A stretch of 47,894 nt of DNA. Source: Mesorhizobium sp. M7A.F.Ca.US.008.03.1.1. GTDB taxonomy: Bacteria; Pseudomonadota; Alphaproteobacteria; Rhizobiales; Rhizobiaceae. The stretch lies in contig NZ_RZRU01000008.1 of the NCBI RefSeq assembly GCF_003997495.1, positions 1 through 47,894 on the forward strand, written 5' to 3'. The position numbers were made by a program, and so were the translations under genes. Every line of letters starts with the position of its first letter. The stretch's first letter is position 1. Of this stretch, positions 16,657-23,667 are shown piece after piece. The notes beneath the pieces are model-generated. The model made no database searches, was not told the origin of the DNA, and was given only the letters and a program-made list of their open reading frames with translations.

Positions 16657-17612
16657 ATGCGCCGCACTATGCACGACAGCCACGTCAGTCGACCGGTCGC
16701 CGAGACCGAAGATGTCCTGATCGTCGGAGGCGGGCCGGCGGGACTGACCGCCGCTCAATATCTTGCCCGTTTTCGCCATCGCGTGCTGGTGATCGATGCC
16801 GGCGATCCTCGTGCGGCCTTGATCCCAACGAGCCATAACTGTCCTGGCTTTCCCGAAGGGATAAGTGGAGCCGATATTCTGCATCGCCTTCGACGTCACG
16901 CCACCTTGTATGGAGCCACTCTGGTTGGAGGGCAGGTCTATTCCCTCGCCCCTGCCTATGGGGGGTTCGTCACTGAGACCTCGATCGGCGCAATCCGGAC
17001 ACGCAAGGTGTTTTTGGCGACAGGGATCACCGACACGACACCCGTCATTCCGGGTCTACGCGCGGCAATCACCGCAGGTGTCGTTCGACTCTGCCCTGTA
17101 TGCGACGGGTATGAGGTGATCGACCGGAAGATAGCAGTCGTGGGGCAGGATGAGAGAGCCCTGCAGGAGGCCATTTTTCTCAGTCGTTTTACACCGCTCG
17201 TAACATTGCTGGCCACCGATGCATCTGCCTTCTCGCCCAGCACGCGTCGCGCGGCGAGCGGACGAGGGATACTCTCGACAGGCTCTGCCCGGCCGCCGAC
17301 GCCTGCGAGGCGATTTTGAAAGACGGAACGTCGTATCGCTTCGATGCCATTTATCTGGCACTGGGGTGCAAGGTACATTCTCAACTCGCCGAGGCCGTTG
17401 GCGCAAGATGTTGTGAAGACGGCTATGTCACAGTCGACGAGCATCAGCAGACTTCCATCCACGGCATGTACGCCCTTGGTGACGTTGTCAAAGCATTGAA
17501 CCAGATGGCCGTCGCTTTTGGACAGGCTGCCATTGCCGCGTCGCATGCCCATAGAGAGTTGGAGAGCGCCGAGTGGAGTGGATTTGCAGATCAGCCTTCT
17601 CAACGAACATGA
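16657..17612 (+). pseudogene. Frameshifted thioredoxin reductase-like FAD oxidoreductase
   Basis: The first frame (to 17319) encodes an FAD-binding GGGPAG motif, a GDPRAALIPTSHNCPGFP segment and a CPVCDG redox pair typical of the thioredoxin-reductase-like family. It then runs out of frame at about 17240-17300. The second frame (to 17612) resumes with ACEAILKDGTSYRFDAIY, YLALGC, and the C-terminal FAD motif MYALGDVVKALNQMAVAFGQAAIAA. Together they make one normal-length enzyme of about 320 residues. A single-base indel or a sequencing error explains it. An EcfG-type promoter remains upstream. No thioredoxin gene is adjacent. Confidence 0.78.
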
Positions 17613-17763
17613 AAACCACGCGGCTGATCGAGATGTTGGCTGCGTTGATCGCGCATATGAACGTTGCGATTCGGCCTACAAGGAGTTGCCGCAACTGGCC
17701 GAGAATGTCGATCCCCGAAAGGTCATGATACAGATCCAAGAGGTTTTCCGGGGATCAGGATAA
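17578..17763 (+). CDS. Possible small acidic protein, 61 residues
   Basis: A GTG at 17578 inside the end of the oxidoreductase opens a frame with protein-like content (YERCDSAYKELPQLAENVDPRKVMIQIQEVF). The ribosome site is weak. It may be a coupled small gene or a chance frame. No family known to me. Confidence 0.3.
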   Translation: MDLQISLLNEHENHAADRDVGCVDRAYERCDSAYKELPQLAENVDPRKVMIQIQEVFRGSG

Positions 17764-17838
17764 ACGCTTGACCGGACGGAGATGCCCGCGTCCTGCCTTT
17801 AACCGCGGGAGATGATCCCACCGACAGTTTACGGCCGC

Positions 17839-17864
17839 GGAACATTCACGGCGGTAAGAGGTTT
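17839..17864 (+). promoter_or_regulatory. EcfG/RpoE2-type promoter of noncoding unit 1
   Basis: GGAAC 17839-17843, 17 bases, GTTT 17861-17864. No ATG occurs downstream for over 300 bases. The conserved stem-loop block begins 40 bases after the -10 box. Confidence 0.55.
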
Positions 17865-17869
17865 GGCTG

Positions 17870-18057
17870 CAGGCCTACAATCCTCCCTCATTGTCTGGGC
17901 CTTGAGGCTGCCGAAGCAGCTTCGGCCCGTCTCGGCTTTGTCCGGGGCGGGGTTTCCATCTAGGAAGAGGCTTTCCGGATTTAGTTGAGGCAGATCACGC
18001 CGGTAAAAGGCCGTTGCTGCTGGAGCGGACGCCATTTTGTTTAGCTCCGAAATACGC
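17870..18057 (+). ncRNA. Candidate stress-induced small RNA, unit 1
   Basis: Expected transcript from the promoter at 17839. It contains the block 17904-17936, where GAGGCTG pairs with CAGCTTC across a six-base loop (an alternative pairing GCCGAAG/CTTCGGC also exists). Reading frames in the block are not shared with unit 2, which argues against a coding role. The 3' end is not defined; no T-tract terminator is clear. The call rests on the promoter and the duplicated structure only. Confidence 0.35.
17904..17936 (+). repeat. 33-nt stem-loop block, copy 1
   Basis: 26 of 33 positions are identical to 18123-18155, which is 219 bases further on. The stem arms are the same and most differences fall in the loop. 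Confidence 0.55.
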
Positions 18058-18082
18058 GGAACGTTCGTTCTTTTCCAGCGTT
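18058..18082 (+). promoter_or_regulatory. EcfG/RpoE2-type promoter of noncoding unit 2
   Basis: GGAAC 18058-18062, 16 bases, CGTT 18079-18082: an exact consensus match. It lies 219 bases after the unit 1 promoter, and its stem-loop block again starts 40 bases after the -10 box. Confidence 0.62.
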
Positions 18083-18088
18083 AGCGCG

Positions 18089-18250
18089 CGCCTGTTCTGC
18101 GATCTCTTGCTGGCCGGCATCAGAGGCTGCAACCACAGCTTCAGCCCGCCTCGGCCCTCTTGAGACGTGTGGCGCACGGGAGTTGAGATGCGATGCATAG
18201 AGACGCCTTCACGCCATCAGAACTGCAGCTTTCTCGCTAACCGCTGGGAA
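18089..18250 (+). ncRNA. Candidate stress-induced small RNA, unit 2
   Basis: Expected transcript from the promoter at 18058, containing the block 18123-18155. The stem is the same as in unit 1 but the loop bases differ (CAACCA versus CCGAAG). No start codon with a ribosome site is present before 18187. The 3' end is a guess, set before the convergent gene end at 18259. Confidence 0.35.
18123..18155 (+). repeat. 33-nt stem-loop block, copy 2
   Basis: This is the partner of 17904-17936. The seven-base stem GAGGCTG/CAGCTTC (one G-U pair) is kept. The flanking GCCCG-CTCGGC region is also conserved. Confidence 0.55.
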
Positions 18251-18258
18251 GGTGATGA

Positions 18259-18435
18259 TTAGTCTTCCTTCTTCAGAGCTTCCGCCTCGTCTTTGAGCTT
18301 CGGCCAATCGGCGCCATGCCTGCGAAGCAGCGTTCGCGCCTGCTTGGGGGCAATGTCCGTGAGCTCGACCAGATGTTCGACCTCAAGTTCCTGGCCTTTC
18401 GCTACCCGGCTTGCTTCGTTCGCTTTTCGTTGCAC
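18259..18435 (-). CDS. Small helical protein, 58 residues, related to 21649 gene
   Basis: The C-terminal half, LTDIAPKQARTLLRRHGADWPKLKDEAEAL, matches the pattern of the protein at 21649 (GISEPDARGLIKLIGTDWNSLLREARFL): a helix, a turn with G-x-DW, and another helix. Function unknown. The frame is open to 18672, but an EcfG promoter has its -10 box at 18467-18464, so earlier starts are excluded. The GTG at 18435 gives 58 residues, close to the 57 of its relative. No ribosome site is evident. Confidence 0.58.
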   Translation of the reverse strand: MQRKANEASRVAKGQELEVEHLVELTDIAPKQARTLLRRHGADWPKLKDEAEALKKED

Positions 18436-18463
18436 TTCGACAACCCACTGCTGAGACAACATG

Positions 18464-18488
18464 AACGAGCGCTGAGGGCGCGCGTTCC
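18464..18488 (-). promoter_or_regulatory. EcfG/RpoE2-type promoter of the 58-residue protein
   Basis: On the minus strand GGAAC (18488-18484), 16 bases, CGTT (18467-18464): an exact consensus match. Transcription should begin near 18457. Confidence 0.6.
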
Positions 18489-18729
18489 AGAACTGCAATA
18501 AAAATACGCGACACCGATTATCAGTCGGATTGGGCCAAGTACGAGACGGGCCTTGGCCTTCTGCTGTGCCTGCCCATTTCTCCATGTGGGGAACCGGAGC
18601 TTGCCTGTCGGTCGCAAATGGCGGCGGCATCTTCGTGCGACTGTCGCGGCGTTGGGTTTCCTCGCCGCTCATGACATTCGATGTGCCGGCGCTCGGCAGC
18701 TTTCTGACGCAGCAAGTCCGGTGAGCATG

Positions 18730-18966
18730 TCACCTCATCAACTTGATCTGAAGCGAGATGCTCAGCCTCAGAATCCTTTCGCCGTTTTCGTTCCGCACTT
18801 CAACAAACACTTGCTGCCCGTCCACCTCTGATAGTGCGTCTCTTGTAAGGTCGATGAGGCCCTCGAAGCCCGCGCGGCGCACCTCCTCCAAACCGGCACA
18901 TTCGATGCCGATTTCATCCTCGGTGACCACATCGTGATCCCCACTATCAAAGAAAAATCGTGCCAT
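18730..18966 (-). CDS. DUF6894-like protein, 78 residues
   Basis: MARFFFDSGDHDVVTEDEIGIEC at the start, followed by an EEVRRAGFEGLIDL helix and a VFVEVRNENGERIL strand, fits the DUF6894 pattern well. Function unknown. The frame is open further upstream, inside the Crp gene, but the ATG at 18966 begins the domain and GGAAG lies about ten bases before it. It starts 19 bases after the Crp stop and is likely in the same stress-promoted transcript. Confidence 0.75.
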   Translation of the reverse strand: MARFFFDSGDHDVVTEDEIGIECAGLEEVRRAGFEGLIDLTRDALSEVDGQQVFVEVRNENGERILRLSISLQIKLMR

Positions 18967-18985
18967 CCGAGAGCTTCCGTCACTG

Positions 18986-19702
18986 CTAAACTGCAGGGTT
19001 CCTTTGGTGCAGGTAGGTCGTGTCGAAATCACCTGCATGAGTGAGGCCAGACCAATCGAGAGCATGCACTCTTGATCCTGTGGTGGCGATGAGGCCTCTA
19101 CGTCGAAGTTCCTGAAGCATTCGGTTGACGTGGACTGTAGACAAGCCCAATGCATCGCCAAGGGCTGCTTGGGTAATGGGAAGATCCGCGACGTGATCCT
19201 GGATGCGTCCAACTGAGCGCAAGCGAAAAATCAGTTCGCACAAGATGTGAGCCATGCGCGTGTATGCCTCGCGTCTTCCCACATTAGTGACCCATTCCCT
19301 GTAAATCGCTGCATCGATTAGAGTCGACCGCCAAAAAGCCGTCGCGATTCGAGGATGCTGTTCGCAAATGGCGCGAAGAGCGTCATGTCGCATGAAGCCC
19401 AGTCTGGCTGCGGTGAGGGTCGTAAAATTGCAATCCATGACCGACAGATGCAGTCCGTGCAGATCCGGAATATCCCCAGCCACAAAGAAGGATGTAATCT
19501 GCCGTTTGCCGTCGCCGGTAAGTTTGGTGGAACCGAGCAGGCCATCCAAAACCACGAACGAACTAACAGGACGGTCACCCTCACGCACCAAGTCGTAGTT
19601 GGCCAGGAAATCCTTCTCCTGAATTTGGATGCCTTTCAAAACATCGATATCGCCCCCTCGGAGATCCGAGATGCTCTGGAGCTTGCGAATAAGTACATCC
19701 AT
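18986..19702 (-). CDS. Crp/Fnr-family transcription regulator
   Basis: This 238-residue protein has an N-terminal cyclic-nucleotide-binding-like beta barrel (about 20-130), a long dimerisation helix, and a C-terminal winged helix with recognition segment ITQAALGDALGLSTVHVNRMLQEL. The Fnr cysteine cluster is absent, so it is not an oxygen-sensing FeS form. The ATG at 19702 is chosen over a TTG at 19720. No ribosome site is clear. An EcfG-type promoter lies about 50 bases upstream. Its targets are unknown. Confidence 0.87.
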   Translation of the reverse strand: MDVLIRKLQSISDLRGGDIDVLKGIQIQEKDFLANYDLVREGDRPVSSFVVLDGLLGSTKLTGDGKRQITSFFVAGDIPDLHGLHLSVMDCNFTTLTAARLGFMRHDALRAICEQHPRIATAFWRSTLIDAAIYREWVTNVGRREAYTRMAHILCELIFRLRSVGRIQDHVADLPITQAALGDALGLSTVHVNRMLQELRRRGLIATTGSRVHALDWSGLTHAGDFDTTYLHQRNPAV

Positions 19703-20241
19703 GGATGAGGTGGGTGACAAATTGGCTACCTAGCTGATGTTGGTTATCGAACTTGCATTCGCTTCAAAAGTTCCGGGCACTCGTAAAGAGGCGCCGGACT
19801 GATGGTCGGCAGTTGGGAACTCAAGACGCGAACGCACCCAGGACCTTGGCCGGGGCCTAAGTGCCCAGCGGCAGAGGGTTGAGGGCTCCGTTCTGTTGGT
19901 GTGCGGCAAGCTCCGTGAGTATGCCGCACCCATAAGGGAGCCGCCCGAGCCACGCATTAACCTATGACATACGCTGGGTTCGAATTGTTGACGTTAATCA
20001 AGCAACTTATATCTGACCACAATCATCCTGCTGAAGCTCAACTTTCGCTGGCCGGGCTCCAACTTCGTTGAGCCCGCCAGCATTCCGCACAAGCCACAGG
20101 AAAGGCACAGGCCACAGGAAAGAAAGCGGCTGGCCAGAAGGGGGTGATAATTCCTTGGGCATCTCGCGGTGCGGCTGACACGCATCCCCAAGCCGAGGCA
20201 ACGCGGTATGTGATTATGCGATTGGCGAAGGGAGATATCGA
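19703..20241. other. Intergenic region between the Crp gene and the 33-residue ORF
   Basis: It holds the Crp promoter (19774-19750), a small hairpin GGGCTC/GAGCCC region near 20055-20080, and a short direct repeat of GCCACAGGAAAG near 20094 and 20112. No protein gene is supported. Confidence 0.4.
19750..19774 (-). promoter_or_regulatory. EcfG/RpoE2-type promoter of the Crp-family gene
   Basis: On the minus strand GGAAC (19774-19770), 17 bases, GTT (19752-19750). Expected start near 19742, about 40 bases before the ATG. Confidence 0.62.
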
Positions 20242-20343
20242 ATGAAGAAGACCTGTGAGAAGCCCATTTTTGACCTAGCGCGAGCGACTGTCGTCGGTGA
20301 CGGATTCGCCCAACTTATCGACTGTCAGTTCGGGGCCGACTGA
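20242..20343 (+). CDS. Possible micro-protein, 33 residues
   Basis: An ATG eight bases after GGGAG opens a frame with two cysteines and a mixed composition, ending at TGA 20341-20343. A weak GC hairpin followed by TTTTGCTTT lies about 70 bases downstream. No homolog is known to me. Confidence 0.32.
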   Translation: MKKTCEKPIFDLARATVVGDGFAQLIDCQFGAD

Positions 20344-20412
20344 CTAAGGCCGCGCTGTATTACGAAAAGGAAGCTTGTTGGGGCCGTCCCTTTTCCAAGT
20401 TGCCTGTCTCTC

Positions 20413-20442
20413 AAGGCCCCTCCCGGTAAAGGGCTTTTGCTT
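20413..20442 (+). terminator. Weak terminator-like hairpin
   Basis: GCCC and GGGC arms close a short hairpin followed by TTTTGCTTT. The stem is only about four to six pairs, so this is tentative. Confidence 0.3.
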
Positions 20443-20502
20443 TGTTGTTCCCAGAAGGGCCGGGAAGCCCGCCACATTGCGTGAAAACATCCCGTATTGC
20501 GG

Positions 20503-20527
20503 GGAACATTTTAGCAAACTGTAAATT
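20503..20527 (+). promoter_or_regulatory. EcfG-like promoter, ATT variant
   Basis: GGAAC 20503-20507, 18 bases, TT 20526-20527. It lies 26 bases before the GTG at 20554, which codes for the third KTARL-family protein. Confidence 0.5.
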
Positions 20528-20553
20528 CAACGGTCTTGTGGTAGGAGGCCAAT

Positions 20554-20730
20554 GTGTCCCGGCGAAGCGTCGACAAAGACCGATTGGAGCGCGCAGACCG
20601 TGAGGCAAAGATTGCTAACGCGGCCGAGAGAGAGGCGCGAGATACAAAAACTGCGCGACTTCGAGAACAACGCCTTGCTGCCGAAGCCAAGGCTTCGCAA
20701 GCATTCAAGAAAGGTCGGTCCAGGGGCTAG
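20554..20730 (+). CDS. Small basic helical protein, KTARL family, copy 3
   Basis: This 58-residue protein starts with GTG, five bases after AGGAGG. Its helix contains ERADREAKIANAAE and the shared KTARLREQRLA motif, matching the paralogs at 10172 and 10381. It ends with a basic KKGRSRG tail. An ATG two bases upstream opens a longer overlapping frame, but that frame has no similarity here. The homology decides the correct reading frame. Confidence 0.65.
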   Translation: MSRRSVDKDRLERADREAKIANAAEREARDTKTARLREQRLAAEAKASQAFKKGRSRG

Positions 20731-20924
20731 GTCTCGCTTCGACGCTGACGCTCGCCCTAAGACAGCGACGCGCTTTTTCGTCCTTATCAGAACCTCATGT
20801 CCAAGAACTCGTTCCAGCGATGGGAGCGCGCCCAGCGCTGCTGGTCAAGGAAAGGCAACCCTTGGCCGGCGCGCATCGCTCGCAAGTGGTGCGGACCCTC
20901 CAAACGTGATTGCCCATCTTTCTT

Positions 20925-20949
20925 GGAACCGTCTTTTCGCAGCGGAGTT
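20925..20949 (+). promoter_or_regulatory. EcfG/RpoE2-type promoter of the secreted Ser/Thr-rich protein
   Basis: GGAAC 20925-20929, 17 bases, GTT 20947-20949. It precedes the ATG at 20984 by 34 bases. Confidence 0.62.
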
Positions 20950-20983
20950 CGGTACCGAAGGGGCATTCGATATGGAGTTGATC

Positions 20984-21283
20984 ATGAAACAGGTTCTTTT
21001 GGCTTCAGCCATTATGGTACTGTCAACTGGCCTCGCCTTTGCGCAATCGACCACCACGACCACAGGCGGATCGTCGAGCTCGACAACAAAGACAATGCCG
21101 AGCACTACGACCGATCAGGGGACGGATTCGACCACCACGAGTGGAACGAACTCGAACTCCGCCAAGGACTGCGCTCCGGGTCAACAAACTGGCAGCGCCA
21201 AGCAGGCCGCGCCAGGTCAACAGGATTCCGATGCTAACACGGCGGCTCCTGGCCAGATGAAAAAGACCACGGAGGGCTGCTGA
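20984..21283 (+). CDS. Secreted Ser/Thr-rich small protein, 99 residues
   Basis: A clear signal peptide (MKQVLLASAIMVLSTGLAFA, cleavage near AFA-QS) is followed by a long low-complexity Thr/Ser/Gly stretch. The C-terminal half repeats APGQ three times and has two cysteines. It is likely periplasmic or extracellular and disordered. GGAG lies six bases before the ATG at 20984. An upstream in-frame ATG at 20972 is less well placed. No function known to me. Confidence 0.68.
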   Translation: MKQVLLASAIMVLSTGLAFAQSTTTTTGGSSSSTTKTMPSTTTDQGTDSTTTSGTNSNSAKDCAPGQQTGSAKQAAPGQQDSDANTAAPGQMKKTTEGC

Positions 21284-21648
21284 CCTGCCTTGGGAACTGT
21301 TGCGCCTGTTCCAGATTGATGCAAAACGGTCAATTCTCAGGCTGTAGCCGCCGTCGAACGCCCGTCGTGCTAGGTCGGCACGGCGGGTTGGTACCAAGAC
21401 CAAGGTCTTGTCGGTTCCAGCGGCCGTTCCATTATATTAATCGAAATAAACCTTATCGCCCGCAAGGTGTGCGGTATAGGTTCACCCTACGTGGCAGCGC
21501 CGCCCGCAACAGCAGGGGTAAACCAACACCCCAGCAAGTCCCTTTATCTGCGACGGCCCGCCGCTGCCGCGAATGGAACGGCGGGCTTTTTTCTTACTCC
21601 GTGAAACGAAAGGTCATTCCGAAAGTTGGCTTCCCAAAGGAGGAGCCA
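21284..21648. other. Intergenic region with a strong terminator
   Basis: It holds the terminator at 21556-21592. A further GGAAC-N18-TT match at 21293-21317 has no well-placed gene after it, so its meaning is unclear. No gene is supported in 21300-21550. Confidence 0.4.
21556..21592 (+). terminator. Rho-independent terminator
   Basis: GCCCGCCG (21556-21563) pairs with CGGCGGGC (21579-21586) and is followed by six T. The arms resemble the hairpins at 261 and 393. Confidence 0.78.
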
Positions 21649-21822
21649 ATGAAAAAGGATGGCGATGGACGTGTGGACAAAGACAATCAGCAACTGCTTG
21701 CCCGACGTTTGTCTGAAGAAGTCGGCATTTCAGAACCTGATGCGCGCGGTCTGATCAAGCTTATCGGCACGGACTGGAATTCGCTGCTTCGTGAAGCCCG
21801 ATTTTTGAAAGAGCGGCATTAG
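21649..21822 (+). CDS. Small helical protein, 57 residues
   Basis: The ATG follows AAAGGAGGAGCCA, a strong ribosome site, and this fixes the start against an open frame reaching back to 21316. The product has an acidic-basic N-terminus and a C-terminal half matching the 18259 protein (ARGLIKLIGTDWNSLLREA). Function unknown. Two diverged copies within 3.5 kb suggest a locally expanded family. Confidence 0.65.
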   Translation: MKKDGDGRVDKDNQQLLARRLSEEVGISEPDARGLIKLIGTDWNSLLREARFLKERH

Positions 21823-21961
21823 ATGCTCTTGCCGGTCGTGCGACCTTCACTAAGTTATTATTGCATCGACTCTTGCGAATATGAGCGTGGCTCATCGGCG
21901 GTAGTTTCAGGGCACCGCCGGCTGTGAGCGAAGAACATGCTTCCGCCCAACGGAGGAAGCC

Positions 21962-22141
21962 ATGGCACCATCGGCGTTGCCAATCCGAAGAACTCGCCCT
22001 CCTACAGCGGGTGCGGACCTGCAAGAGCGCGCGCTAGAGAGGCAGCGTCGACGCCGGGGCACTGAGCGCCCGTCTAATATGCAATCCGTGAAAGTGATTA
22101 TCGTTGCGGGGATCAGTTGCGCCATGCGACTTTGCGCTTAG
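21962..22141 (+). CDS. Small Arg-rich protein, 59 residues
   Basis: CGGAGGAAGCC directly before the ATG is a good ribosome site. The product has a strongly basic middle (QERALERQRRRRG) and a short hydrophobic C-terminal stretch. No family known to me, and the C-terminus does not look conserved in character. The gene lies 140 bases after the 21649 gene. Confidence 0.42.
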   Translation: MAPSALPIRRTRPPTAGADLQERALERQRRRRGTERPSNMQSVKVIIVAGISCAMRLCA

Positions 22142-22493
22142 TCACGACATAGGCCCATCAGGCTTAATTGTAGCATTCCCCTTGTGCCGGTGCGTCTGTT
22201 CATTCGGCCCACCCTTGTGTCCAGTTATGGTCGGCACGGTCACTCAACCCGAGCTTGGTCCGCTTATCTTGCCGACTACCCTTAGGCGAACGCTTTCGTC
22301 GTGCTGAGCCGGTGCTTCGATGTATTTGAAGCGCCCTTGAGCACCGCGTTGCTTGTGAAGGCAACCTCTGCTCCTGCCGGTCGGGTGAAAAGACGCCGGC
22401 GCCAGTTGGGAGTTGGTGGGCTGATGGCGCCGGCCATGTTAGACTCCGGGAGAACTAATGCCTGGATCTGGCGAGGGGTACTGCCAACGTTGC
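22142..22493. other. Intergenic region with a diverged repeat
   Basis: It contains repeat copy B (22202-22279). The frame that runs into ku from 22301 has no ribosome site and crosses the ku promoter, so it is not coding up to 22547. Confidence 0.5.
22202..22279 (+). repeat. Diverged repeat, copy B
   Basis: It aligns with 137-215 in the same direction, sharing GCCCACC, TTGTG, GGTCGGCACG and a matching right-hand block TGCCGAC. The inverted arms are shorter here (GTCGGCA/TGCCGAC). Copies A and B bracket about 22 kb. Confidence 0.5.
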
Positions 22494-22518
22494 GGAACAG
22501 AACCGTGTGCCTGACGTT
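22494..22518 (+). promoter_or_regulatory. EcfG/RpoE2-type promoter of ku
   Basis: GGAAC 22494-22498, 16 bases, CGTT 22515-22518: an exact consensus match. Transcription would begin near 22525, about 20 bases before the ku ATG. Confidence 0.68.
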
Positions 22519-22546
22519 GTGCCGAGATCGACGTAGGAGAAACGGC

Positions 22547-23371
22547 ATGGTGGCGCCACGCGCGGTCTGGAAGGGCTTTCTGAGGGTCGGTTCCGTGTCA
22601 TGCGGGGTGAAGATAGTTGGTGCCACAAGCGAGGCATCCAAGATCCACTTCAAGATTTTGAACCGCAAGGACGGTTTACCCGTCAAAACCGCCTATGTCG
22701 ATGAAGAGACCGGCGATGTGGTCGAAGCCGAGGAACAGATCAAAGGGTATGAGGCGGACAAGGGTGATTTCATCCACGTCGAGCCGGACGAGATAAAGAA
22801 ACTGAAGCTTACGTCGCAGCATACGCTAGACGTCGATTCCTTTGTTCCGGTTGCCGAGATCGACACACGTTTTCTGGAGAAACCATATTACTTGATCCCG
22901 GCAGACGGTCCCTCCCTGGAGGCCTTTGCCGTCCTGCGCGATGCGATGGCCAAGAAGCGCGTTGCGGCACGCTCCTGCGTCGTACTCTATCAGCGCGGGC
23001 GGGAGGTGTTGATACAGCCCCTTGGAAAAGGGATGTTGCTGACCGAGCTACGGACCCACAATGAGATGACATCGGAAGACACCGTCTTCGATGACGTGAA
23101 AAGCCCAAAATACGACTCGGATTTGCTGGAAATCGCGGGGCTACTCATCGACAAGAAGGTGACGAAGTTCGATCCTTCGAAATTCGAGGACACCTACGAG
23201 GATGCGTTGATCGCCATGATTGACGCCAAGCGCAAGGGCAAAAAACCCCCGAAACCGGCGCCGAAACCCAAGGAGAACGTGATCGACTTGGCCTCAGTTC
23301 TTCGAAAGAGCCTCGCCAAGGAAGGCATCGGCCAAGATCGGCCAAAGGCCAAGAGCCGCAAATCAGCATAA
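22547..23371 (+). CDS. ku: Ku protein, DNA end binding for non-homologous end joining
   Basis: This 274-residue protein has the bacterial Ku core: an N-terminal WKGFLRVGSVSCGVKIV strand, a KTAYVDEETGDVVE segment, GYEADKGDFIHVEPDEI, and ELRTHNEM with a YDSDLLEIAGLLI helix. The C-terminus is Lys/Pro-rich, as in many rhizobial Ku proteins. As a homodimer it rings broken DNA ends and recruits LigD, and no ligD is adjacent. AGGAG lies before the ATG at 22547. The EcfG promoter fits published RpoE2 control of some S. meliloti ku genes. Confidence 0.93.
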   Translation: MVAPRAVWKGFLRVGSVSCGVKIVGATSEASKIHFKILNRKDGLPVKTAYVDEETGDVVEAEEQIKGYEADKGDFIHVEPDEIKKLKLTSQHTLDVDSFVPVAEIDTRFLEKPYYLIPADGPSLEAFAVLRDAMAKKRVAARSCVVLYQRGREVLIQPLGKGMLLTELRTHNEMTSEDTVFDDVKSPKYDSDLLEIAGLLIDKKVTKFDPSKFEDTYEDALIAMIDAKRKGKKPPKPAPKPKENVIDLASVLRKSLAKEGIGQDRPKAKSRKSA

Positions 23372-23523
23372 AAGATAGCAATCACCATCACCGCTGCGCT
23401 CAAAAAACCAGTGCAATACCTTGCGCAATCAGCGAACCCAGCTCTCGTGGTGGAATGGTACAGGACTGTCTAAGGATCCTGCTAATGGTCAGCGCCTTGG
23501 TCCCTCCATGCCGCGGAGAAGAG

Positions 23524-23667
23524 ATGACCGAATTACCCGTGAGTGCGGGTTGGCCTCTCCGCGCGACGTGCCGCGTGGCGGCGGACCTAGACGCATTAAG
23601 CAAAGAACTTGAGGCCTGCTTTGGAGACTGCCCGGCGAAGTGCTACCTACTCTGCTGCAGGTGCTAG
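23524..23667 (+). pseudogene. Small gene, probably frameshifted
   Basis: An ATG after GGAGAAGAG opens a frame that reads normally to about DALSKELEA and then ends in an unusual Cys-rich tail (CYLLCCRC). A second frame, open from 23613, reads LPGEVLPTLLQVLGLEATELA to a TGA at about 23693, and looks like the true C-terminus. A one-base indel near 23615-23640 would join them into about 55 residues. It may also be two chance frames. No family is known to me. Confidence 0.3.

Noticed and set aside
21293..21317. GGAAC-N18-TT match
   Set aside because: There is no well-placed gene after it before the terminator at 21556, so I do not call it a promoter.
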